64,000 nucleotides of DNA from Haematobia irritans. Taxonomy: Eukaryota > Arthropoda > Insecta > Diptera > Muscidae. This document shows positions 54,432 to 64,000 of this stretch, piece after piece. The notes beneath the pieces are model-generated. The model was not told where the DNA came from, ran no database searches, and was given only the letters and a program-made list of their open reading frames with translations. Numbering within the stretch: position 1 is the first letter of the stretch; the number at the start of each line of letters is the position of its first letter. The position numbers and the translations under genes were made by a program. The stretch covers positions 53,634,066-53,698,065 of the forward strand of contig NC_134400.1 in NCBI RefSeq assembly GCF_050003625.1, read 5' to 3'.

Positions 54432-55602
54432 AAACCGTCACATCAGCCGCTTCAATCGAGTCATCAAGAATGTTCTCTTCAGAGATCTCGGTGACTCTCG
54501 CAATAACCATAGGTTCAACTTTGGTGAGTTCTGAGGCAATAGAAACCTCCTCTCGCATACGGTGTATATCCATGTCTTCAACTTTGGTATCTTCCTCGAC
54601 TTCGCAAGAGGATCCGCTTCTGATTCAGACAGAGGCTTGTCCATTTCTGAATCCTTTAGCTGATCGTTTTTATATACCTTCATTTGGATATAATGAAAGC
54701 CATAACATACACGGCCCTGGGACTTTGCTAGATGTGGCAAAGACTGTGTGTTCAATATAAACACTGCATGCCGTCTTGGTCCATCCACTTCATCCAAACG
54801 GCCAACCTTCCAATCAGCGGTTGGAAGATCTGGATTGCATCGTTTCAGTCTATTTAAAATAGATTCAGGGTCAGAAGGGTTTGCAGGTATCCACGCATGT
54901 GCTCTAGGTCTAGCCGGTATGTCTTTCTTCTCGACTAACTCTAGAGCAGCTCCTTCCCAAACTTCACCAATTAGTATCAGAGCAGCTTTAAAACATTCTA
55001 TAGACCTCTGGTCCTCAAATGCGACTAGCTTAAATCGTCCTTGATACCAACCAGCCTCTTGGTGTCGAGGATCTGGGCTGGGAAACTTTTCCAGCACCTG
55101 TGAGTAGACGACAGACAAAGCATTCTCAATTTCCCCCCATTTTTGCTTTGGAACCATACCGTCCAAATGCTCCTTTATTAATGATAGCCATCACAAGGCT
55201 GTCTTTAGTAACTGAGGCAAACGATCTTTGATCCCTTTTGGAGGATGGCAGCTCATCCGGCGATCGTTCCCTTTTTCCAGTCTCAAGAATTCCTTGAGCC
55301 CATTTTAAGGAATCGCTTTGTTTAGCCAACAGCGTGCTTGGGTCGACTGATCCTAACTTCTTTAGGATAAACAAAGCATTTCTGCGTTCCTTGAATCTCT
55401 TTCGTGAGGGATTACCTCCTTTTGATGTCGTTACCTTAGAAAAAGTTCGACTTGTCATAGTGTCGCCACCTGTCGACCCGTCTACAGGTCGACTAATTGG
55501 GCCTAACTCTTGGTCATTGCCCAGATTTATAACTCCAGTCGATACCCGTCCACTGGGCCCTAAAGTTAGCAACCCAGTGGATGACTTGGAATTTCGCTGC
55601 AT
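54379..55602 (-). pseudogene. LINE ORF1 (frameshifted)
   Basis: It begins with ATG at 55602 and runs in frame to about 55150, continues in another frame (MVPKQKWGEIENAL) to about 54600, then shifts again to end at 54379 (TDPPDKSSSL). The middle part, rich in W, P and charged residues, resembles the DUF4780-type domain of insect LINE ORF1 proteins. No zinc knuckle was seen. ORF1 and ORF2 overlap by about 50 bp, as in several fly LINEs. Confidence 0.75.
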
Positions 55603-55790
55603 GGTGGCTTAATATCCCACCACACTTGAAATTCTTAGTAGGTACCTATTACGATGGGTTTATCCGCTATTGAAAAACACGTCCGTTCCGTTCGACGGTT
55701 GATAGATGTCCGAAGATTAAGAATAAACGAGAATAATAAGAGCACGTTTACAATCTCTTTCGTTTGCCAATTTTACACAAAATTATAACG

Positions 55791-56549
55791 TTTAGGATGC
55801 AGCAGAGGATTTATAAATAAATTAATATATTAAAAGTTCATATTTGAACAAAAAATTGTGACCAAAACCGCGAAAATACGAAATTTAATTTTGAGCAGCA
55901 TTGCTCTTTACGAACAACACAAAAGCAAATGCGCGAAACTTAGTGTATGGGACTGTCTCTTTAAGAAAAAATCAAAATGAAATGTCAGAAAATTAATTTT
56001 TGGAACTGACACATTTTTTTAAGAGAATAGTGGATCATCTATGTATTATAAGGTCTATGAAGGTATCGAATCCAGTTCATTTAGTTCCGGCCACGGAATA
56101 GTTCTAAAGAGCTAGTTCGCTCCGGAACTACCCAACTCTAAGCTGAAGTCAAATCTAAACATCTGACTGGGTAAGTACACGCATGGTTATTCTTTTATAC
56201 ATTTGCTAATTAAACTGTTTTTCTTTTCAGGATTTTGTCACGGTGGCGTTGCTAAGTGCGATTTGTTGGACGATTAAATCCAACAATCGTTTGAATGTTG
56301 TCATCCTATTGAGTTGCCGGTATGCTGGCGTTTAGCGCGGCTAGAGCTCGCCGGATAGGGGTGGTTCTTTTCAATGGACGGCAATGCACACACCACACAC
56401 AAAAAAATTATACCGGGCTTGCTACAAACATAAAAATAAACGAGGCTGAAATAGGTCTAAACGAGCAATAAGGTATGGAAAAATTAAATGGAAAAACAGA
56501 CGTATGCACTCACAAATCTTGTAACCTATAAAATAGACATAAAATGACA
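55791..56549. other. Right flank of the hAT-like element and unrecognised sequence
   Basis: Up to 56140 this is the hAT-like element's right part. Near 56310-56380 a stretch (CTGGCGTTTAGCGCGGCTAG) resembles 40495-40545 in reverse. No gene was recognised. Confidence 0.4.
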
Positions 56550-56945
56550 CTAGGGCTGCTTTCTTTTAACACTGGATGCAGCATTTGTATGGGCTATCCA
56601 GAACATCGTTGCACTGTTGTTCTATCCAGAACATCTCATCAGTGCAAGTCGAGTCGGTGTTACCAGATTCAATTTTGATAAAGTGACGCTTTTTAGATTC
56701 ACAATAGCAGTTTATTGTGACAATTTTATCGATTATCATGAACTTCAAAGTGATACAGCGTCATGAATAATCGCAGCAGTACATATTTATAACTATTTAA
56801 AAGTTCACTTGTTTTCTGTGATTGTTTTTAAAAGAGCTGATGACAGTGTGGCATATTTTTTGGAGATGTCCTGGATAAACGAGTACTCTGTTTTCTTTTA
56901 GTCCGTGACTGCTTAGGGTATCCAGTGCAAAAAGAAAACAGCCCT
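56550..56945 (+). mobile_element. AGGGCTGCTTTCTTTT-type MITE
   Basis: About 396 bp with inverted ends AGGGCTGCTTTCTTTT and AAAAGAAAACAGCCCT, each continuing into an ACTGGAT motif. ACT flanks both sides, so a 3-bp duplication is possible. It is noncoding. Confidence 0.7.
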
Positions 56946-57067
56946 ACTGATAAATACGTATCTCGGCAGACGTTACGCCGAGAATACTCCCTCCCCACAG
57001 AGACCGCTAATGTGTCTCACCATGAAGCCTACTTTATTTCTGGGCATCCCAAATTCGATACATTTAT

Positions 57068-57402
57068 GGCGTTTTCTTTTCTTGTAAAAAATGCACACTT
57101 TTTTTGCATTTTGCCCGGAAAATGTACTCTTTAGGTTCTTTTCTAAAAAAACAGGCAAAAGTGCGAAAAGGCTTCGAATTCTGTTGTGAAAATAGCGCCA
57201 CGCATAGAGGCAAATTACGGGCATTTTCAGCACTGCCAACAAACGAGAGTGCTGCCATTGCCCTGTTTCCTTCTTTGAATTCTTTTCTGCCCGCTGAAAT
57301 AATAGCATTTTTTTAGGTTGCTGGTAACATTTTAAAAATGCGCATTCTGTACAGACAAAATGAATGCAAAGCACTTTTTTTAGAAAAGAAAACACCATTA
57401 CT
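57068..57402 (+). mobile_element. Possible MITE with GGCGTTTTCTTTTCT ends
   Basis: GGCGTTTTCTTTTCTTG at the left and TAGAAAAGAAAACACC at the right form imperfect inverted ends. No duplication was confirmed. ORFs across it are not convincing. Confidence 0.45.
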
Positions 57403-57572
57403 TACTTTACTTACATGCTACCCTACCACCTTAGAAAAATCCTAAGCTAGATCCATTTTTCCTAATATACCAATTCCAATACTAACCTTTTCACATATTC
57501 ACAGTAACACTTTTCCTTAGAGATTTCCGATGTACCCCAAGAAAATGTCTGTCCGTTTATATATCTCTCTGT
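57403..57572. other. No gene recognised
   Basis: Short spacer before the SINE. Confidence 0.3.
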
Positions 57573-57586
57573 TATAGAGTAAAGTT

Positions 57587-57928
57587 GGGAGCCACCGTGG
57601 TGCAATGGTTAACATGCCCGCCTTGCATACACAAGGTCGTGGGTTCGATTCCTGCTTCGACCGAACACCAAAAAGTTTTTCAGCGGTGGATTATCCCACC
57701 TCAGTAATGCTGGTGATATTTCTGAGGGTTTCAAAACTTCTCTAAGTGGTTTCACTGCAATGTGGAACGCCGTTCGAACTCAGCTATAAAAAGGAGGTCC
57801 CTTGTCATTGAGCTTAACATGGAATCGGGCAGCACTCAGTGATAAGAGAGAAGTTCACCAATGTGGTATCACAATGGACTGAATAGTCTAAGTGAGCCTG
57901 ATACATCGGGCTGCCACTTAACCTAACC
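57587..57928 (+). mobile_element. tRNA-derived SINE
   Basis: 342 bp. The head has an RNA polymerase III A box (TGGTGCAATGG, 57598-57608) and B box (GGTTCGATTCC, 57642-57652). The tail ends in CTTAACCTAACC. A ~14-bp target duplication TATAGAGT(A/C)AAGTT lies at 57573-57586 and 57929-57942. Part of the tail matches the 3' UTR of the LINE at 50727-55790, so it probably borrows that LINE's machinery. Confidence 0.92.
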
Positions 57929-57942
57929 TATAGAGTCAAGTT

Positions 57943-58739
57943 TGAGTCGTAGTATACCATCCGTATAACTATATTTGTTTCAGTATCCAGCCCTCATGAT
58001 GTTCATTTATAAATGGTAAATTTTTGTTTTGTTTCCAGGAACAATGCAATCCACACCCGATATGATGGGCAAAAGCCCCTAAACAAAAGCTAACCTAAGC
58101 TACCTAGGGTGAGCTCAGCCTTGGCGCCTCGGGCACCTTCTCTACAACGTCGAAAGGAGTAAATTCAGAGAAATATAAAATGTAGATTGTAATGTTGTTA
58201 TAAGATACTAATAAAGCCACTCCTACAAATATAGGTATGGCCACATTCAGAGTAACTTTATTTACGTTAAATATCATAATGTTCTTAAAATCGCAATAAA
58301 TCAGTGACATCGTTCACTTTTTACGTCAACACTTATATATTTCCTCGAAAGGAATTCAGCAAAATGTATGTAATTGAACTATTTCGCGTGTCACGGTATA
58401 AACCATAAACTTTTTCAGAAAATCTTTTCGCGAGACCAACCAGTCAGCTCCAATTGCAAAATCCAAGAGAACGAAACTTTCGAAGGAAGTCAGCCATTTT
58501 CAAAAAGTTTCCTTCATCCTTTTTCCCTGTGTTTTCCTTCGTTTATTTCTGTCCTCAAAAAAACACATAACAAAACATCTGATCCTCTCGAGTTGCCAAC
58601 TAGTGGCATATGTTATTGTGAATTATGGCCCAAAAATTGTATGTCACCAAAAACATGGGGCGCATACAACCTCTGATCATAGAGCGCACACAACAATTTC
58701 GCTGCTTTGGATACCCGTCCGCTACTACTTCCAAAATCC
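57943..58739. other. No gene recognised
   Basis: Mixed intergenic sequence. Frames such as 58374-58676 have no recognisable domain. Confidence 0.3.
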
Positions 58740-58940
58740 CTTATTAATCTATTTCTCTCTTTTTTCTTTCAGGATTTCTGACGGGCCTCAAATAGAATGG
58801 AAACATCATTGCACCAGAATGTGTGAATTTATTTATTTCCCAACATGTCATAGAACAAGGGAAGTGGCCAAAAAGGACTTGATCCTTCAAACATTTTGGC
58901 CCCCTCCAACGTGGGATAAACTATAATAAATAAACTTTTT
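58740..58940 (+). repeat. Dispersed repeat with acceptor-like junction, copy 2
   Basis: TTTTTTCTTTCAG followed by GATTTCTGACGGGCCTC repeats the arrangement at 3968-4250 on the other strand. It ends near TGGGATAAACTATAATAAA, where a polyadenylation-like signal is present. Confidence 0.5.
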
Positions 58941-59080
58941 TTTAAGAAAAATATGGTTAAAGAGGCCACCATTGGGTGAAAACGGCATCAACTAAGCGAA
59001 GCTCAACGCAAATTATTTTTCGATTTGCGTTGGACTGCATGTGCCGCAATAAATTGCCTCAAATTATATCGGTGGACTTC

Positions 59081-60486
59081 CCAATAAACACAGGATAAGC
59101 GTTTTTCAAATGCAACAACTTTTTAGTTTGAGGGTAAATATAATTTTCAACATAAATTCAACTTGACTTGAAATAGCTCATCTTCAATACATCTTCAAAT
59201 TGTTTGCGAATTACTTCCAATTTGCCAAAATGTTGACGAAATCTTTGAAAAGGTGTTGAAGATAATATGAGAAAACTTTGACAAAACACTACCATAAAAT
59301 GCAACGAAAAAACCATGTGGTTTTCAATACTTGTTTGTGCAACGAAGTTCGTGGTCAATTGCAAGAAATAAAAAAAATGGAACATTTTAGACAAATAAGC
59401 AAATAGTTTATAAAACTAGGTAAGTGAAAATAAAAAATGAAATAAAACTTTAGGGAAGTCACTAAATGTATATATCTTTGCAGAAAACTAAAATTATGGA
59501 TTCTACGTTCTTGAAAACATTAAAAAGCTGACCGATGAAAAAATGGTGGACAATTAACTGGAACTGCTTCAAATAGTTTATAATAATTGGTACGTCAATA
59601 TGAAAAATTAAATCAACACTTTAGAGAAGTCACTAAATTTAAATCTCTTTGCAGAAAACTAAAATCTTTGGATACTACCTTCATGCAAACATTAAGAATC
59701 TGACCAATGAAAAATGTGTGGCGTATCGACAAGAAAAAATTTCCAGAAACATTACAAGTGCAACCAATTAAAATTGTTAAAAACAACAACTTCTGGATGA
59801 AAATGTGCATCACATCGTCAGTTTAATTCATATGCTATTATCAGTTTAAAATGGATATTTTGTGAATTCCTTCTGCTGGAAATCAATTCTAAAACGCGGT
59901 CCAGTACGTTCCTAATTTCAAATTTCCCGCATGTTAATAAATTTTAATGCTGTTTTATGACACCAAAAGGAAGGAAATCGAATTATCAATGAAAAAGTTT
60001 ACTAATAATGTTTAAGATATTTAAAGTTTTGTTGTTTATTTTTTTTTTGTTCTTATGTGTTGATATGTTTAAAAAGAATATTATTTATCAATTGGTATGG
60101 CAGTGTAGTGTATTATTATATATTTTATTTTGATGAAAATGAATAAATTATACAAAATTCATAGAATTTTGGCTTTGACTTTCAATTTGAAGTGGGGATA
60201 TCATTCATACAAATTTAGGTTGAAAAGTATTTGCAACGATGTTAATTTTGAATTTGACTCGCATCGAAAATTGTTTGACAAATTAGCGATGCATTTCAAT
60301 TTGAGGATAACACTTGAGATATTATTGCTAATGTGTTGAATTTCAGTGTTGAGGGCAATGTCTGTTTTTTGTTGAGAACGCGATTTTCTCAACAATTTCT
60401 CAACTTGAATTTTACCCTAATCCTTTGAAAAAATGTTTGGAAAATTGTTGAAATTTTGAGTTTTTCAAACGTTTGTGTTTATTGGG
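59081..60486 (+). mobile_element. CCCAATAAACACA-family DNA element, copy 2 (uninterrupted)
   Basis: 1406 bp from CCCAATAAACACAGGATAAG to GTTTGTGTTTATTGGG, flanked by TT on both sides. It shows the empty sites for the insertions in copy 1 (41602-43250). It has no clear transposase. Confidence 0.75.
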
Positions 60487-60539
60487 TTGTGACAAAATAC
60501 ATGCCCCAAGTTCTCAAAATTTTTATATTGTGTGTACAC

Positions 60540-60890
60540 ACAAAAAAATTTTTTTGATTTCAATCACGAAAATCGCGGATTCAATCATTTTTTTAATTGA
60601 AATGTCTTCAATCACGAAAATGATAGTATCAATCACCCATTTTGATTGAAAACCAACACGATTTTTAATTAAAAATTTAATTGACTTTTGTCACGGAATC
60701 AATTAATTGTGTGATTGAATCAATTAAAAACGTGATTGATTTTTAACATAAAATTCAATCACAGTTTTAATTGAATCAATTAAAATTTTAATTAATTTCG
60801 CGACAAAAATCAATCAACTATTTGATTCATTCAATTAAATAATTAATTGAAATTGGCTATAAATTTCGATCAAAAAATTTATATATTGGG
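60540..60890. repeat. Palindromic TTGATT/AATCAA-rich repeat
   Basis: Dense interspersed TTGATTGAA, AATCAATTAA and CAATCACG words on both strands, probably a self-complementary MITE interior. Boundaries are unclear. Confidence 0.5.
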
Positions 60891-61439
60891 ACCCCAAAAT
60901 CGTATTTAGTTTTTTTTTTCTTTTGAAATAAAAGAAAATATGTGTTTCTTGTAAAACATATTTAATATTTTATTATTTTTTGAATTATGCAATAGACAAA
61001 TAAATTTGGTTCTTGTCATTTGTGTTTTGTTCTACCATAACTTACAAATACGACTACTATCAATAACAACTATAGGGTTAAAAAATAAATTATATAAATC
61101 ATTATCTTCCTTATAATAATAACCATGTCATCATATTCCTTCTAATATGTAGATGCGCCTAGATTTCCAATAAATCAGCAGCTTATAAGCTAAATTAGTT
61201 TTTTTTTAAGTAAACAGAATAATTCGAATTTAATTTTGTTCAATTAAAAGTTAATTTTGTTAAATATTACCTGCATAGAATATCAAGTTCAATTCTTAGT
61301 TTCAGGTTGCAGATTTATAATCTTCTTTTGCAGTTGTAGTCTTTTAGCATAAAAAGGTGAATTAAGGAGCTGGGTAATATAATTTTAGTAACAATTCCTT
61401 TCCAAAATGTTCACACATTAAAATCGTTTATTAAAATTT
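60891..61439. other. No gene recognised
   Basis: AT-rich sequence with no named feature. Confidence 0.3.
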
Positions 61440-61679
61440 GAACCAATCAAAGACAAAAACAAGTATATACGGCCGTAAGTTCGGCCAGGCCGAATCTTAT
61501 GTACCCTCCACCATGGATTGCGTAGGAACTTCTACTAAAGGCTGTCATCCACAATCGAATTACTTGGGTTGCGATAACACTTGCCGATGGCAAGGTATCG
61601 TAAAACTTTTTAACACTGTCTTCTAATTTTTAAGTTAGCCCATACGGGGTATATATTAAACAAAAAAAGGCCGATTAAA

Positions 61680-61985
61680 TACGTATATAATATAGTTTGA
61701 CAAAATTTCCTATAGAAATGAAAACTTGACAAAATTTTCTATGGAAGTAAAATGTTGACAAAATTTTGTATAGAAATAAAATGTTGACAAAATTTTCTAC
61801 AGAAATAAATTTTTTACAAAATTTTCTATAAAAATAAAATTTTGACAAAACTTTCTATGGAAATAAACATTTGACTAACATTTCTATAGAAATAAACGTT
61901 TGACAAAACTTTCTATAGAAATGAAATTTTGACACAACTTTCTATAGTAATAAAATTTGGCAAAATTTTCTATGGAAATAATGTT
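61680..61985 (+). repeat. ~28-bp tandem repeat, about 11 degenerate units
   Basis: Units contain TTGACAAAATTTTCTATAG followed by AAATAAAA. They are related to 29150-29335 on the opposite strand. Confidence 0.85.
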
Positions 61986-62154
61986 TTGGTAGATTATTTT
62001 TGGCGATATGGACCAATTTTTGTGTAATAAGTCATCGGCTATATATAACTAAAGACCAATATTGACCAATTTTTACATGGCTGTTAGAGGCCATATATTG
62101 ACAAAATGTACCAAATTTCAACCGCATCGGATGACTTTTGCTATATATAATTAT

Positions 62155-63075
62155 GGACCGATATGGACCAATTTTTGCATGGTTGTTAGATACCATATAC
62201 TAACACCATGTACCAAATTTCAACTGGATCGGATGAATTTCGCTCCTCCAAGAGGCTCCTGAGGTCAAATCTGGGGATCGGTTTATATGGGAGCTATATA
62301 TAATTATGAACCGATATGGAACATTTTTTGCATGGTTGTTAGAGACTATATACTAACACCACGTACTAAATTTCAATTGGATCGGATGAATTTTGCTCCT
62401 CCAAGAGGCTCCGGAGTTCAAATCTGGGGATCGGTTTATATGGGAGCTATATATAATTATGAACCGATATGGACCAATTTTTGCATGGTTGTTAGAGGCC
62501 GTATACTAACATCAGGTACCAAATTTCAACAGGATTGGATGAATTTTGCCCCTCCAAGAGGCTCCGGAGGTCAAATCTGGGGATCGGTTTATATGGGGGC
62601 TATATATAATTATGGACCGATATGGACCAATTTTTGCATGGTTGTTAGAGACCATATACTAACATCAGATACCACATTTCAACCGGATCGGATGAATTTT
62701 TCCCCTCCAAGAGGCTCCGGAGGTCAAATCTGGGGATCGGTTTATATGGGGGCTATATATAATTATGGACCGACATGGACCAATTTTTGCATGGGTGTTA
62801 GAGACCGTATACTAAGACCACGTACTAAATTTCAACCGGATCGGATGAATTTTGCTCCTCCAAGAGGCTCCGGAGGTCAAATCTAGGGATCGGTTTATAT
62901 GGGAGCTATATATAATTATGGACCGATATGGACCAATTTTTGCATGGTTGTTAGAGGCCGTATACTAACATCAGGTACCAAATTTCAACCGGATCGGATG
63001 AATTTTGCTGCTCCGGGAGGCTCCCCAAGCCAAATTTGGGGATCGGTTTATATGGGGGCTATACGTAAACGTGGT
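62155..63075 (+). repeat. Second 153-bp tandem array, about 6 units
   Basis: CCGATATGG or a close variant begins at 62311, 62464, 62617, 62770 and 62923, an exact 153-bp period. Units are more divergent than those at 6901-7858 and have a different main sequence, although both contain TATATAT and CCGATATG words. Confidence 0.9.
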
Positions 63076-63360
63076 CCGATATGGCCGATTTTCAATACCA
63101 TCCGACCTACATCAATAACAACTACTTGTGCCAAGTTTCAAGTCGATAGCTTGTTTCGTTCGGAAGTTAGCGTGATTTCCACAGACGGACGGACAGCCGG
63201 ACAGACGGACGGACGGACGGACATGCTTAGATCGACTCAGAATTTCACCACGACCCAGAATATATATACTTTATGGGGTCTTAGAGCAATATTTCGATGT
63301 GTTACAAACGGAATGACAAAGTTAATATACCCCCATCCTATGGTGGAGGGTATAATAATG

Positions 63361-64000
63361 GGAAAGCAATGTAATATTTGGTATTATATTGATGATATTT
63401 TGCAAATTCTGGAAATAGAAAAAAATATAAATGGAAAATATATATTTTTATTATTTTCGGATATTTTTCATATTTTTAAATCCAAAAGAAAGAATTTTTT
63501 TACCATTACATAATTCAGCTCATTAGTTTATATATCAGATATACTACTCTCTACTTGGGTTCAAATTGAAAAATGCAGGTAAAACAAAAATGCAATTGAA
63601 TGCCAACGCCACTTCGCAACTTAAAGGTGAATCTTCCAACAAACCCATACCGCTCTTGGTTTTAAGAAAACTAGGAGTGAAAAAAATTTATAATTTTAAA
63701 AGATCAATAAGGTACCCACTTTTTTATTGCAAACATATTTTTATATATTTGATAAAATTATGGAGTTGATGGCATTGATTGGTCAATTTCACGAAATAAA
63801 ATTGGTCACTAAAAGAAATGAATAAAAAATATATTATTTTAGTCAACTTAATGTAAACAGGCTTCAATGGAAAACGGTATTCACATTTCACAATTTCTTA
63901 CCTTCAATAAACGTAGATTGTTTTCCATTTTTAAAATACCACAAAACACAAATACAGGTAATTTCAAATGCGTTCTGCCATATATTTATACCATTCACCA
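63361..64000. other. No gene recognised
   Basis: AT-rich intergenic sequence to the window end. The short frames here have no recognisable domain. Confidence 0.3.

Larger units (their letters stand above)
50727..55790 (-). mobile_element. Non-LTR retrotransposon (LINE) with EN, RT and RNase H
   Basis: The element is near full length on the minus strand. It has a 5' region from about 55790, ORF1 (55602-54379), ORF2 (54431-50848) and a short 3' UTR to about 50727, where the family tail is cut off. The domain set (APE endonuclease, RT, RNase H) fits the I/LOA group of fly LINEs; the exact clade is uncertain. Several single-base frameshifts show it is inactive. Confidence 0.85.
49646..56140 (+). 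mobile_element. hAT-like element with TAGAGTTGGG ends, filled by a LINE
   Basis: TAGAGTTGGG (49646) and CCCAACTCTA (ending 56140) are inverted. The 8-bp duplication AGCTGAAG lies at 49638-49645 and 56141-56148. Most of the 6.5 kb inside is a minus-strand LINE with other fragments. The flanking parts encode no transposase. Confidence 0.78.
61440..63360 (+). mobile_element. Composite repeat element carrying two tandem arrays
   Basis: It begins with GTATATACGGCCGTAAGTTC and TACCCTCCACCATGG, and ends with CCTATGGTGGAGGGTATAAT, so the two ends share an inverted TACCCTCCACCAT-type motif. It includes the 28-bp array, the second 153-bp array and a GGAC-rich tail (about 63182-63225). The long ORFs at 62287-62886 and 62899-63513 are by-products of a repeat period divisible by three. 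Confidence 0.65.

Noticed and set aside
57587..57660. Possible tRNA gene
   Set aside because: It has A and B boxes but no complete cloverleaf, and it continues into a SINE body with a tail and target duplication.
62287..63513. Long repetitive ORFs of about 200 residues in the second tandem array
   Set aside because: The 153-bp period is a multiple of three, so one stop-free unit gives a long frame by itself.
1..64000. CRISPR arrays, operons, riboswitches or other bacterial features
   Set aside because: All repeats are transposon-related and the coding content is insect-type, so there is nothing to support a prokaryotic source.

Overview
This window looks like intergenic DNA from a higher fly (Diptera, probably a calyptrate such as a muscid or blow fly). 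It is AT-rich, packed with insect-type transposable elements, and holds one recognisable host gene, an apparently intact Clipper/CPSF30 homologue. The taxonomic call is an inference from element types and the Clipper protein, not from a database match. No bacterial features, CRISPR arrays or genuine tRNA genes were seen.

Layout. 1-8.1 kb: short nonautonomous DNA elements, several inserted into one another, a 4.4-kb structure with ~970-bp inverted arms, and a homogeneous 153-bp tandem array. 8.1-29.6 kb: a four-layer nest. A hAT transposase relic is split by a small hAT-like element (8-bp duplication AGTAACTG). That is split by Ty3/gypsy element A (608-bp LTRs, duplication ATAT). Element A is split by Ty3/gypsy element B (duplication AATA), which has 3.54-kb LTRs. 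31.1-37.3 kb: element C, an uninterrupted copy of A's family on the minus strand. It supplies the empty site that fixes B's boundaries. 37.5-46.4 kb: TTA-flanked DNA elements with GGCCGG ends, a LINE fragment, and two further multi-layer nests. 46.9-48.7 kb: a long hairpin repeat downstream of the Clipper gene. 49.6-56.1 kb: a hAT-like element (duplication AGCTGAAG) holding a frameshifted minus-strand LINE with endonuclease, reverse transcriptase and RNase H. 56.5-64 kb: further DNA elements, a tRNA-derived SINE whose tail matches that LINE's 3' end, and a second 153-bp tandem array.

How the parts work together. Elements A and C encode Gag in one frame and protease-RT-RNase H-integrase in the -1 frame. 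A TTTAAAC slippery heptamer, a 6-nt spacer, a 10-bp hairpin and a possible pseudoknot sit exactly at the gag stop. Their LTR promoter carries three 19-bp units containing heat-shock-element-like dyads upstream of a TATA box. Element B has a second frameshift arrangement (GGGAAAC), but its gag appears broken by an extra T in a T run. Near-identical LTR pairs in A, B and C indicate recent transposition. Because several DNA elements are present both filled and empty, much of the insertion order can be read from this window alone.
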